This document shows positions 43,379 to 53,266 of a stretch of DNA of 64,000 nt, in pieces. This DNA comes from Alphaproteobacteria bacterium (GTDB lineage: Bacteria > Pseudomonadota > Alphaproteobacteria > Caulobacterales > Hyphomonadaceae), in assembly GCA_018830285.1 (NCBI GenBank), contig JAHJSB010000006.1, positions 38,356-102,355 on the forward strand. Reading direction: 5' to 3'. The notes under the pieces were generated by a model. It was not told where the DNA came from. It did not search any database and saw only the letters and a program-made list of their open reading frames with translations. Positions within the stretch are counted from its first letter, which is position 1; the number at the start of each line of letters is the position of its first letter. The position numbers and the translations under genes are program-made.

Positions 43379-44485
43379 ATGACCAGCCCGCTTTTCAAGC
43401 CACTCAAGATCAAATCCCTCAACCTGCCCAACCGTATCGTGATGGCGCCGATGACCCGCAGCAAGTCGCCGGGCGGCGTGCCGGGCGAGGATGTCGCCGA
43501 TTACTATGCCCGCCGGGCGGCCGCCGATGTCGGCCTGATCGTCACCGAGGGCACGACCGTGAAGCGGGGCGGGTCCTCGAATGACCCGAACGTGCCAAAC
43601 TTCTACAAGCCGGAAGCCCTGGCGGGCTGGAAGCGCGTCGTCGAGAAAGTCCACGCCGTAAACGGCCTGATCGCGCCGCAGCTCTGGCATCAGGGCATGA
43701 TGCGCAAGCCCGGCACCGGGCCGGAGCCGGACGCCCCGACAGACAGCCCGTCGGGCGTCACCCATTCCGGCAAACAGGTATTCGATGCGCCGACCAGCGC
43801 CGAAGTCGATGACATGGTCATGGCCTATGCTAATGCCGCCGGCGAGGCCGCGCGTCTCGGCTTCGACGCGATCGAGATCCATGGTGCCCATGGCTACCTG
43901 ATCGACGAATTCTTCTGGGACGTGATGAACAAGCGTGACGACCGTTTCGGCGGTTCGCTGCCAGAGCGGGCGACATTCGCCGCCGACATCATCAAGGAAA
44001 CCCGCAAGCAGGTCGGTCCCGACATGGCGATCATCCTGCGCTTCTCGCAGTGGAAGCAACAGGATTACACAGCGCGTCTGGCGCAGACCCCGGCGGAATT
44101 CGAAGCCTTCCTCAAGGTCTTCGTCGATGCTGGCGTCGACGTGCTCCACGCCTCACAGCGTCGCTACTGGGAAGCAGAATTCCCGGATGTCGACGGCGAG
44201 AACGGACTCAACACGGCCGGCTGGGCGAAAAAGCTGACGGGTCTGCCGTCGATCACGGTCGGTTCGGTTGGCCTCACCGGCGATTTCGAGAAGGCCTTCC
44301 GCGGCGAAGGCGCAACCGTGCGCAAGCTCGACGACCTCGAGGCGCGCCTCGACAAGGGCGAATTCGATCTCGTCGCCGTCGGCCGGGCCCTGCTGCAGGA
44401 TCCTGACTGGGCGACGAAGGTCCGCGAGGGCCGCATCTCCGAACTCACGAACTATGATGCAAAGTCCCTCGCAACACTCTACTAG
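43379..44485 (+). CDS. Old Yellow Enzyme-type alkene reductase
   Basis: The 368-residue FMN-dependent enzyme belongs to the OYE/NemA family and reduces activated alkenes with NAD(P)H. Features seen are LPNRIVMAPMTRSKSPGGVPGEDVADYYARRA, QLWHQG, and the substrate-binding pair in AIEIHGAHGYLIDEFFWDVMNKRDDRFGGS. The C-terminal phosphate-binding segment is LVAVGRALLQDPDWATKV. The ATG at 43379 with GGAG 8 nt upstream is preferred over ATG 43364. Confidence 0.92.
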   Translation: MTSPLFKPLKIKSLNLPNRIVMAPMTRSKSPGGVPGEDVADYYARRAAADVGLIVTEGTTVKRGGSSNDPNVPNFYKPEALAGWKRVVEKVHAVNGLIAPQLWHQGMMRKPGTGPEPDAPTDSPSGVTHSGKQVFDAPTSAEVDDMVMAYANAAGEAARLGFDAIEIHGAHGYLIDEFFWDVMNKRDDRFGGSLPERATFAADIIKETRKQVGPDMAIILRFSQWKQQDYTARLAQTPAEFEAFLKVFVDAGVDVLHASQRRYWEAEFPDVDGENGLNTAGWAKKLTGLPSITVGSVGLTGDFEKAFRGEGATVRKLDDLEARLDKGEFDLVAVGRALLQDPDWATKVREGRISELTNYDAKSLATLY

Positions 44486-44812
44486 AGCGAGGAATGCCTT
44501 GAACGTGCGGGGGAAACATGCCAGTGTCCGCGTCACCAAACGGTGCGCGGACGTGGCTTGATTTCTGCGCTGGGGAGGGAAGGAACTTACCCCGTTAGAT
44601 CGTTCCTTCTCGGCCCGGATCGGCCGTAACCGCATGTCCGGCATCGTTGCTGGATCCTCCCTTATGAAGTGCGACACACCCGCACTTCACTCGCCCTGCC
44701 CGGACGCGTTGCTGACCTCCCGCGCGTCTCGGCAGGGTATTTTTCATCCGATGCCGGCACGCCTGCGTAGAGGGAGGCAGGAGACATGCTCCTGCAGCCT
44801 GGAAGGTTCGGA
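44486..44812. other. Intergenic region with two strong hairpins
   Basis: This 327-bp stretch has no convincing ORF. It holds a perfect 8-bp dyad GAAGGAAC/GTTCCTTC (44579-44586 and 44602-44609) and a perfect 9-bp dyad TGAAGTGCG/CGCACTTCA (44665-44673 and 44681-44689, loop 7). The first may end the OYE transcript, though no U-tract follows. The second may lie in the 5' leader of the DUF3833 gene or in a small RNA. A GGAGGCAGGAG run precedes the next gene. Confidence 0.5.
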
Positions 44813-45358
44813 ATGCACATTTCAAAAGCCCTTGCGCCCATCCTGCTGGTGGCCTCGTCGGTGACGACAGCCTGTGTCGGCCAGCAAGTGAGCCAGTTTG
44901 CCGACAGTCCCCGCCAGCTTGTGCTCGAAGATTATTTTCTGGGAGAAACAGCAGCCTACGGCGTGTTCGAAGATCGCTTCGGCAAGGTGCGCCGCCAGTT
45001 CAAGGTCGACATTACCGGTACGCTCGATGGCGACCGTCTGACCCTGACGGAGAAGTTCAAGTATGACGACGGTGAACGCGATACACGCGTCTGGGAGATC
45101 GACGTGCTGGGCGGCGGTGCTTATCGCGGCACGGCGGGAGACGTTCCGGGCCTGGCCGAAGGGCAGGTATCGGGTAACGCCTTCAACTGGAAATACAAGG
45201 TCGACCTCAAGGTCGGCGACTCGACCTGGAATGTCGGCTTTGACGACTGGATGTACCTGATGGAGGACAATGTCCTGATCAACCGGGCCTATGTCACGCG
45301 CTACGGCATTGAGATCGGCCAGGTCACGATTGCGTTCAACAAGCCGGCAGCGCGGTAG
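44813..45358 (+). CDS. DUF3833-family lipoprotein-like protein
   Basis: The 181-residue product starts with a signal ending VTTAC, a probable lipobox. The rest matches the DUF3833 pattern: LEDYFLGETAAYGVFEDRFGKVRRQFKVDITGTLDGDRLTLTEKFKYDDGERDTRVWEI, then GQVSGNAFNWKYKVDL and FDDWMYLMEDNVLINRAYVTRYGIEIG. It is probably a lipocalin-like beta-barrel in the periplasm. The function is unknown. The ATG at 44813 follows GGAAGG; ATG 44786 would precede the signal. Confidence 0.85.
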   Translation: MHISKALAPILLVASSVTTACVGQQVSQFADSPRQLVLEDYFLGETAAYGVFEDRFGKVRRQFKVDITGTLDGDRLTLTEKFKYDDGERDTRVWEIDVLGGGAYRGTAGDVPGLAEGQVSGNAFNWKYKVDLKVGDSTWNVGFDDWMYLMEDNVLINRAYVTRYGIEIGQVTIAFNKPAAR

Positions 45359-45504
45359 GTTTGTGCACAGGCATCCATCAGCCAGGCATTCAGATCGGCG
45401 GTTAGCCTGTGCCCGGTTCGCCGCGCAAGTTAATTGGCATGGCGCAAGCCGGTTCCGGCGCTTTGGTGCCGTGACGGACTAACACGCAGGCCAATCCCTG
45501 CTAT

Positions 45505-47844
45505 ATGTTCTCCATGAGTTCCGATCCGAATCGCCTTTCGATCAGCCAGATGGCTGCCGCGCGTCCACCTGCTGCGGCGGGCGAAGCTGCTTACCTTGCG
45601 GGCCTGAATCCCGAACAGCGCGAGGCTGTGCTGCACACTGACGGGCCATTACTCGTTCTGGCCGGCGCCGGTACGGGCAAGACGCGCGTGCTGACGACGC
45701 GCCTCGCACACATCATTGGCACCAAGAAAGCCTGGCCCAGCCAGACGCTGACGGTCACCTTCACCAACAAGGCCGCCCGCGAAATGCGCGAACGTGCGCT
45801 GAAATTGATCGGCCCGGATGGCGAGGGCCTGCGCTGGCTCGGCACGTTCCACGCGATCAGCGCGCAGATCCTACGCCAGCATGCCGAACTGGTCGGTCTG
45901 AAGTCCAGCTTCACCATCCTCGATACCGACGACCAGGTCCGCCTCTGCAAACAGATCATCCAGGCCGAGAATATCGATCCCAAGCGCTGGACGCCGCGTT
46001 TCCTGGCCAGCCTTATCGATGGCTGGAAGAACCGCGCGCTGACGCCCGACCGCGTGCCGTCGGAAGATGCCCACCTGTTTGCCGATGGCAGGGGCATCAA
46101 ATGTTACGAGACCTACCAGAACCGGCTGAAAGTGCTGAACGCCTGCGACTTCGGCGATCTGCTCGTTCACAACATCACGATCTTCCGCGAGAACCCTGAT
46201 GTCCTGAGGGATTATCACGCGCGCTTCAAATACATCCTCGTCGATGAGTACCAAGATACGAATGTCGCCCAGTATCTCTGGCTGCGCATGCTGGCCCAGG
46301 GCAGCCACAATATCTGCTGCGTCGGAGATGACGACCAGTCGATCTATGGCTGGCGCGGGGCAGAGGTCGACAATATCCTGCGCTTCGAGAAGGATTTTGC
46401 GGGCGCCAAGGTTATCCGGCTCGAACGCAATTACCGCTCGACCAGGCATATCCTCGCCGCCGCCTCCAGCGTCATCAGCCATAACCGGGGCCGTCTCGGA
46501 AAGACGCTTTATGTCGGCGATGACAGCCCGTCGGACACGGTCGATGCCGAAAAGGTCAAGGTGCGCGGTCTTTGGGATGGCGAGGCGGAAAGCCGCCTCA
46601 TCGCCGACGATATCGAAAGCTGGGTACGGGGCGGCGGCAAGCATGACGATTGCGCCGTGCTCGTGCGCGCATCCTGGCAGATGCGGGCCTTCGAGGAACG
46701 CTTCATCATGCTGGGCATCCCTTACCGCGTGATCGGCGGCCCGCGCTTCTTCGAGCGCGCCGAGATCCGCGATGCCATGGCCTATCTCCGCCTGGTCCGC
46801 TCGCCCGACGACGACCTCGCCTTCGAGCGCGTAGTCAACGAGCCCAAGCGCGGCGTTGGCAACACGACGCTGGCCAAGCTGCAGGCCTATGCCCGCGCCG
46901 ACGGGCGCAGCCTCTACACGCTGACGCCCATGGTGCTGCAGACCGACGAACTCAAAGGCGGTGCCAAGCGCGGCCTCACCCAGTTCATCGACCACATCAA
47001 CATGTGGCGCGACAAGCTGGCGGGCGGCTTGCCGCATACCGAACTAGCTGAAGTGATCCTTGAAGAGTCCGGCTATACCGACATGCTGCAGAAGGATCGC
47101 AGCCCGCAGGCCCAGACCCGGCTCGACAACCTGAAGGAACTCGTCCGCGCCATGGGCGAGTTCGATACGCTCGCCGGCTTCCTCGAACACGTGCAGCTGG
47201 TGATGGATGCGTCCAGCGGCGGGACAGGGGAGGACCAGGTCCAGATCCTGACACTGCACGGCGCCAAGGGACTCGAATGGCCGATGGTCTTCCTGCCGGG
47301 CTGGGAGGAGGAGGTCTTCCCGTCGCGCCGCAGTCTCGACGAAAGCGGCCTGAAAGGCCTCGAAGAGGAACGCCGCCTCGCCTACGTCGGCATCACCCGC
47401 GCCCGGGCCCGCGCCTATATTTCCTTCGTCGCCAATCGCCAGATCTATGGCCGCTGGCAAAGCGTCATGCCCAGCCGCTTCGTCGATGAACTGCCCCACG
47501 AACATGTCGATGCCATGAGCGAAACCGGCTTTTCCGGCCTGCCGGGCGGCGACGAGGCGTTTTCGGGCACGATGGAAGACCTTGGCGCGCGCTCGTCCTA
47601 TGACAGCCCGGGCTGGAAGCGCCTGCAGGAGAATGCCTCGCGCACCCCTTCGCGGCCCCCGTCCGACGCCGGCCCCCTCATGGCCACATCCGGCGGACCG
47701 GACACGCACAAGGCCGGCAGCCGTGTCTTTCACGACAAGTTCGGCTACGGCAAAGTGGCCTTTTCCGAAGGCAACAAGCTGACCGTGGATTTCGACAAGA
47801 CCGGCCGCAAGAAGGTCATCGCGACATTCGTCACCGCCGCCTGA
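45505..47844 (+). CDS. uvrD: UvrD/PcrA-family DNA helicase
   Basis: The 779-residue superfamily 1A 3'-5' helicase acts in nucleotide-excision and mismatch repair. Motif I AGAGTGKT ends at residue 60. Motif II is LVDEYQDTN, motif III is GDDDQSIYGWRGA, motif IV is LERNYRST, motif V lies in LTLHGAKGLEWPMVFLPGWEEEVFP, and motif VI is RLAYVGITRAR. The C terminus (HDKFGYGKVAFSEGNKLTVDFDKTGRKKV) is the PcrA-type Tudor-like domain that contacts RNA polymerase. The start is ATG 45505 or ATG 45514; neither has a clear ribosome-binding site. Confidence 0.95.
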   Translation: MFSMSSDPNRLSISQMAAARPPAAAGEAAYLAGLNPEQREAVLHTDGPLLVLAGAGTGKTRVLTTRLAHIIGTKKAWPSQTLTVTFTNKAAREMRERALKLIGPDGEGLRWLGTFHAISAQILRQHAELVGLKSSFTILDTDDQVRLCKQIIQAENIDPKRWTPRFLASLIDGWKNRALTPDRVPSEDAHLFADGRGIKCYETYQNRLKVLNACDFGDLLVHNITIFRENPDVLRDYHARFKYILVDEYQDTNVAQYLWLRMLAQGSHNICCVGDDDQSIYGWRGAEVDNILRFEKDFAGAKVIRLERNYRSTRHILAAASSVISHNRGRLGKTLYVGDDSPSDTVDAEKVKVRGLWDGEAESRLIADDIESWVRGGGKHDDCAVLVRASWQMRAFEERFIMLGIPYRVIGGPRFFERAEIRDAMAYLRLVRSPDDDLAFERVVNEPKRGVGNTTLAKLQAYARADGRSLYTLTPMVLQTDELKGGAKRGLTQFIDHINMWRDKLAGGLPHTELAEVILEESGYTDMLQKDRSPQAQTRLDNLKELVRAMGEFDTLAGFLEHVQLVMDASSGGTGEDQVQILTLHGAKGLEWPMVFLPGWEEEVFPSRRSLDESGLKGLEEERRLAYVGITRARARAYISFVANRQIYGRWQSVMPSRFVDELPHEHVDAMSETGFSGLPGGDEAFSGTMEDLGARSSYDSPGWKRLQENASRTPSRPPSDAGPLMATSGGPDTHKAGSRVFHDKFGYGKVAFSEGNKLTVDFDKTGRKKVIATFVTAA

Positions 47845-47898
47845 TTGCTTGACCTGCCACCCCGTTCGGCTTTGGATGGCAAGGGGATGGGAGCGCAT

Positions 47899-48314
47899 CA
47901 TGGGGCTATATTGAAAAGCGGCTCTATGACGGTGAAATTCTCCGTTATCGCGGCCAGTTCCACTGGTTGTCCCACTTTCGCGCCTGGCTCGCGCTAATTG
48001 TGCTCGGCGTGGTGATTTTCGGCATCGTATTCTTCATTTCAGAGCAAATCCGGATGCGCACCACAGAGTTCGCCGTGACCGACCGGCGTGTCGTGCTAAA
48101 GAGGGACCTATTTTCTGCCGATGTGCAGGAGATCACGCTCGATTCCATCGAAGGCAGTTCGATCCGGCAAGGCTTGTTCGGACGCATTTTCGGGTTCGGA
48201 CACCTGTCGATCAATGGCCGGGGCGAGACCCATATCGCCTTTCCCGTCATGGCCCATCCCGCGACATTTCGGGCGCATGCAGAACGCACGAAACCGTCCG
48301 GCGGGTCAGCCTGA
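47899..48314 (+). pseudogene. PH-domain (bPH2/DUF304) membrane protein with frameshifted start
   Basis: From 47904 the frame encodes GYIEKRLYDGEILRYRGQFHW, a hallmark bPH2 start. A membrane segment and a PH-like domain follow (TEFAVTDRRVVLKRDLFSADVQEITLDSIEGSSIRQGLFGRIFGFGHLSI). No ATG, GTG or TTG opens this frame before residue WLSHF (TTG 47967), which would cut off the conserved start. An ATG at 47899 with GGGAG upstream is one base out of frame because of a GGGG run at 47902-47905; three Gs would restore it. Either a frameshift, a sequencing error or a non-standard start explains this. Confidence 0.7.
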
Positions 48315-48593
48315 AGAAGAGCAGCACCGGCTGGGGCTTGCCAGGGGTGGAGGGTTCAAGCCGTCGGCGCGTGATGGGTTGAGGGTGCGCCTTCTGGGCC
48401 AGACCGATGCTGCCTCACCTGTATGGCGTCTCGACGCCGAACCGAGGCCGAACGGCCCGTTCATGTGGCAGTCATCGGGCCCGGAAGACGTAATATTTTC
48501 GTTTTTTGTCCTCTCGATGGAATCCGGAACGGTACGTTTGATCGTCAAAAAAGCCGAATGCGTTAACAAGCACCCGGATACTGTTTACCTTTT

Positions 48594-48610
48594 CGGAACG
48601 ATCCGTTCCG
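48594..48610. promoter_or_regulatory. Palindromic candidate operator CGGAACG-ATC-CGTTCCG
   Basis: This is a perfect 7-bp inverted repeat with a 3-bp spacer, 212 bp before mreB. The symmetry suits a dimeric regulator. No family can be assigned. Confidence 0.4.
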
Positions 48611-48716
48611 TTCTGGGCCAGCAACGACAGCCATTCTGATGGTAAACCCCAATGAATACCGTTGATTTTCAATGGGTGTACGTAGCGTTCCATTCATCTG
48701 CCGACCGTGCCTTGCA

Positions 48717-49862
<1,146 letters not shown>

Positions 49863-49899
49863 GGAAACAGGCCGAAAAAACGGCAAGGAAACAGGGCGA

Positions 49900-50787
49900 A
49901 TGGCGCGCCTCAGCCGCTCAGGTCAGAAACCAGGCAAACGCTCAGCCAAGCGTCTGATTCTCTTTGTCTTCATTTTCGGCGCCGCCGCCCTCGTTGTCGC
50001 CCAGTCCGCCCCCCAGATCCGCCACGTGTTCGACCCCGTGCGCACCGCCGCCGGCGACCAGCTTGGCGGCAGCGACAGTATCAGTCTCTGGGCCCGCATC
50101 AGCGGCCAGGCCGCGCGCGAACGCCGCATCCGCGACCTTGAATCCGAAGTGCGCGAGCTGTCGCGCTACAAGGCTGCCGCGATCTCGATGGCCGAACGCC
50201 TCGAGGCCTACGAAAATATTCTCAACCTGATGGGCGAACCGCCTGTGCGCGGTGTCACCGCCCGCGTCACCGCCGAAAGCGACGGACCCTTCGCGCAGAC
50301 GCTGCTGGCCAATGCCGGACGGGCGCAGGGCGTTGATCCCGGCGCCATTGCGCTGAATGAAGGCGGCCTGGTCGGGCGCGTCATCCAGCTCGGCGAATAT
50401 TCTTCGCGCATCCTCCTGATTACCGACTTCAACAGCCGCATCCCGGTCATGGGCGAAGTCAGCGGAGTCCGTGCGATCCTGTTTGGGGGCCGCGACGGCC
50501 TCGGCAGCCTGACCGACCTGCCCGAGCGCAGCGGATTCATCGAGGGCGAGCGCATTCTCACGTCAGCTGAAGGCGGGGCCTTCCCGCGCGGACTCGTGGT
50601 CGGCGAAGCGCGCCGTCTCGGTGGCGACTGGCGGGTCAGGTTCGGCATGGCCAACCGGTCGGGCGGCTATGTCCAGATGGTGCCGCCGCCGCTGATCGAG
50701 ACGCCCGCGCTGGACGCGGACATCCCTGCACTGGACGTGCCAGATGGTCCAGCACAGGCCAGCGCTGCGCAGGGGGTGCGCCAGTAA
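49900..50787 (+). CDS. mreC: Rod shape-determining protein MreC
   Basis: The 295-residue bitopic protein has an N-terminal membrane helix (about residues 18-36) and a coiled coil (RRIRDLESEVRELSRYKAAAISMAERLEAYENIL). The two beta-domains of MreC include RVTAESDGPFAQTLLANAGRAQGVDPGAIALNEGGLVGRVIQLGEYSSRILLITD and GEGERILTSA-type strands. It activates PBP2/RodA. It is 37 bp after mreB and its stop overlaps mreD by one base (TAATG). Confidence 0.95.
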   Translation: MARLSRSGQKPGKRSAKRLILFVFIFGAAALVVAQSAPQIRHVFDPVRTAAGDQLGGSDSISLWARISGQAARERRIRDLESEVRELSRYKAAAISMAERLEAYENILNLMGEPPVRGVTARVTAESDGPFAQTLLANAGRAQGVDPGAIALNEGGLVGRVIQLGEYSSRILLITDFNSRIPVMGEVSGVRAILFGGRDGLGSLTDLPERSGFIEGERILTSAEGGAFPRGLVVGEARRLGGDWRVRFGMANRSGGYVQMVPPPLIETPALDADIPALDVPDGPAQASAAQGVRQ

Positions 50788-51338
50788 TGGCCAGCCGCAA
50801 GTCCGGTCGTCCGAGCAAGAGCCTTTGGTCGCAAACCGGCCCCACGCCCCGCCTCCTGTTCGGTGCCTTCGCCATTGCCGCGATCGGCCTGCTCGGCCTG
50901 ACGCCTAAAACCCTGTTCGGCCTGTCCATCGCCTGGCCCTATGCCGCGCTCTGGGGCGCCGTCGGCTGGGGCCGTGTCGGCCTGTCCCTGCGGCCCATGG
51001 TGCTCCTCATCATCTTCGGCCTGATCCAGGATATCAGCTTCAATGCGCCGCTCGGCTGCTTCGTGATCGTCAATCTCGTCGTCTACGGGTTCAGCGCCTG
51101 GATCGCCTCCATGTTCGACGTCATGCACGAGCCGCTGGTCGCCGTGATCGCGCCGATCCTGCAATTCATCTCGGGCTTCCTCGTTCTTTGGCTGATGGCC
51201 AGCGCACTTGAGGATCATGCCGTACGTGCCACCCCGCTGGTGGCGGCCTTCCTGACAACAGGGGTCATCTACGCGATTGCGCACAAGGTGTTCGACCTTG
51301 GCCGCGCGCCCGGCCAGCCAGTGGGTCAGGCGACATGA
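50787..51338 (+). CDS. mreD: Rod shape-determining protein MreD
   Basis: The 183-residue integral membrane protein has about five helices. MreD is poorly conserved; the call rests on LRPMVLLIIFGLIQDISFNAPLGCF and on its position between mreC and the PBP2 gene. It overlaps mreC by 1 bp and mrdA by 4 bp, showing translational coupling across the operon. Confidence 0.88.
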   Translation: MASRKSGRPSKSLWSQTGPTPRLLFGAFAIAAIGLLGLTPKTLFGLSIAWPYAALWGAVGWGRVGLSLRPMVLLIIFGLIQDISFNAPLGCFVIVNLVVYGFSAWIASMFDVMHEPLVAVIAPILQFISGFLVLWLMASALEDHAVRATPLVAAFLTTGVIYAIAHKVFDLGRAPGQPVGQAT

Positions 51339-53266
51339 AATCCAAGCGCAGCATCGAGGACGATTTCAGCCGCCGCATGGTTCTGGCCGCCGGTGCAGGC
51401 GGTGTCGTCTGGGCTGGTCTGGTGGCGCGCCTGTTCCAGCTCCAGGTGCTCGAGCGCGAGAAATACCAGGCTGCGGCGGAAGAAAACCATATCAGGCTCG
51501 CTCTTGCGCCGCCGCAGCGCGGACGCATCCTCGACCGGTTCGGCAAGCCGCTGGCGTCCCACCGGCGGGCCGGACGCGTGTCGATCGTGCCGGAACAGGC
51601 AAAGGACCCGGCCGGTACGCTCGCTCAGATCGCCGCCCAGATCGACCTGCCGGATGACCGGATCGAGAAAATCACCCGCGAAATCACGGCCAGCCGCCGG
51701 CGAAATGCCGGGTTCGTGCCGGTGATCGTGGCCAATGAACTGACCTATGAAGACTTTGCCCGCATGAACGTTCATGCGGCCGAGATCCCCGGCATCCAGG
51801 TCGAGATGGCGCTGACCCGGTCCTATCCGCGCGGCCGCGACCTTGCCCACGTCCTTGGCTATGTCGCCCGCGCCAGCCAGGACGATCTCACGCGCCTGTC
51901 GACCGGCATGGTCGAAGACGAAGCCATACGCCTCGAAAAGCTGTTCCGCCATCCCGACATGCGTACCGGTCGCCAGGGCATGGAACGGTTTGCCGAGGAA
52001 TGGCTGCGCGGCAAGCCGGGTTTCCGCAAACTGGTGACCAACGCCCATGGGCGCGTGATCGAAGAAATTCCCGACGAGAAGTTTGCGCCGGTCGCGGGCA
52101 AGGACCTCTACGTCACTATCGACTCCGAGCTGCAACGCGCCGCCATTGAACGCTTCGGCGACGAGAGCGGCGCGGCTGTCGTGCTCGATATTGAAACCGG
52201 CGACGTGCTGGCCATGGTCTCCACGCCGGCTTTCGATCCCAATGATTTTGTCAACGGCATTTCAGGCGCGGCCTATGCCGAGCTGCGCGACAATCCGCGC
52301 TCGCCGCTCTATCCCCGCGCCCATGGCGGCGTGTATCCGCCAGGCTCGACCTTCAAGATGGTCGTGGCAACGGCCGCGCTCGAATCCGGCGCCGTCAAGC
52401 CGACCGACCGTGTGAATTGCAACGGCTACTATCATTTCGGCAACCGTACCTGGCACTGCTGGAAAAAGGGCGGCCACGGCTCGATGGACATGCACAATGG
52501 CATCAAGCACTCGTGCGACGTCTATTTCTACGAGACCGCCCGGCGCACGGGCGTTGAAAAGATCGCGGCCACTGCCCGCAAGTTCGGCTTCGGTGAAGCC
52601 TGGACGCTCGGCATGACCGGCGCGCGCGGCGGCCTCGTGCCCGATGCCGAGTGGAAACAACGGGTCATGGGCGAGCCCTGGTATGAGGGCGAGACCCTGA
52701 ACTTCGGCATCGGCCAGGGCCAGCTTGGCGTCACGCCGCTGCAACTTGCCCTGATGACGGCGCGCATCGCCAATGAAGGCCGCAGTTTCAAACCGAAACT
52801 GGTTGGCCTCGGCCCGAAATCGGACGGCGACGGCGTGCTCGACGCGCCGCTCGATGCCGAGATCATGCAGCGAATGAAGGCCGGCATGTTTGGTGTCACG
52901 TCCGAAGGGGGCGGCACGGCCTATCGCTCGGGCGACCTTGGCCTTGGCGGGCCGCGCCTCGCCGGCAAGACCGGCACCGCCCAGGTCCGCCGCATCACCA
53001 AAGCGGAACGCGACAAAGGTGTCCGCAAGGGCGTCGATATCGAACGCGAATTGCGCGACCATGCCCTCTTCGTCGCCTATGCACCGACTGACGATCCGAA
53101 ATACGCCATCTCCGTAGTCGTCGAGCATGGCGAAGGCGGCTCGTCGACCGCCGCGCCTCTGGCGCGCGACATCCTTCATTTTGCCCTCAAGAATGATAGC
53201 CGCCGCAAGGCCGTCTACGGCAAGACGGCGTCGATCACACCGGCCGGGGCAGGAGAGCCGACATGA
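51335..53266 (+). CDS. mrdA: Penicillin-binding protein 2 (elongasome transpeptidase)
   Basis: The 643-residue class B PBP has an N-terminal membrane helix (MVLAAGAGGVVWAGLVARLFQLQVL) and a dimerisation/pedestal domain. Its transpeptidase domain has active-site motif SxxK at Ser338 (PPGSTFKMV), SCD in HSCDVYFYE, and KTGTAQV. It crosslinks lateral-wall peptidoglycan with RodA and is the target of mecillinam in relatives. It overlaps mreD and rodA by 4 bp each. Confidence 0.96.
   Translation: MKSKRSIEDDFSRRMVLAAGAGGVVWAGLVARLFQLQVLEREKYQAAAEENHIRLALAPPQRGRILDRFGKPLASHRRAGRVSIVPEQAKDPAGTLAQIAAQIDLPDDRIEKITREITASRRRNAGFVPVIVANELTYEDFARMNVHAAEIPGIQVEMALTRSYPRGRDLAHVLGYVARASQDDLTRLSTGMVEDEAIRLEKLFRHPDMRTGRQGMERFAEEWLRGKPGFRKLVTNAHGRVIEEIPDEKFAPVAGKDLYVTIDSELQRAAIERFGDESGAAVVLDIETGDVLAMVSTPAFDPNDFVNGISGAAYAELRDNPRSPLYPRAHGGVYPPGSTFKMVVATAALESGAVKPTDRVNCNGYYHFGNRTWHCWKKGGHGSMDMHNGIKHSCDVYFYETARRTGVEKIAATARKFGFGEAWTLGMTGARGGLVPDAEWKQRVMGEPWYEGETLNFGIGQGQLGVTPLQLALMTARIANEGRSFKPKLVGLGPKSDGDGVLDAPLDAEIMQRMKAGMFGVTSEGGGTAYRSGDLGLGGPRLAGKTGTAQVRRITKAERDKGVRKGVDIERELRDHALFVAYAPTDDPKYAISVVVEHGEGGSSTAAPLARDILHFALKNDSRRKAVYGKTASITPAGAGEPT

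Noticed and set aside
48121..48639. A 172-codon frame overlapping the PH-domain gene and extending into the mreB upstream region
   Set aside because: Its first half is a shadow of the PH-domain gene and the remainder shows no recognisable domain or start signal.
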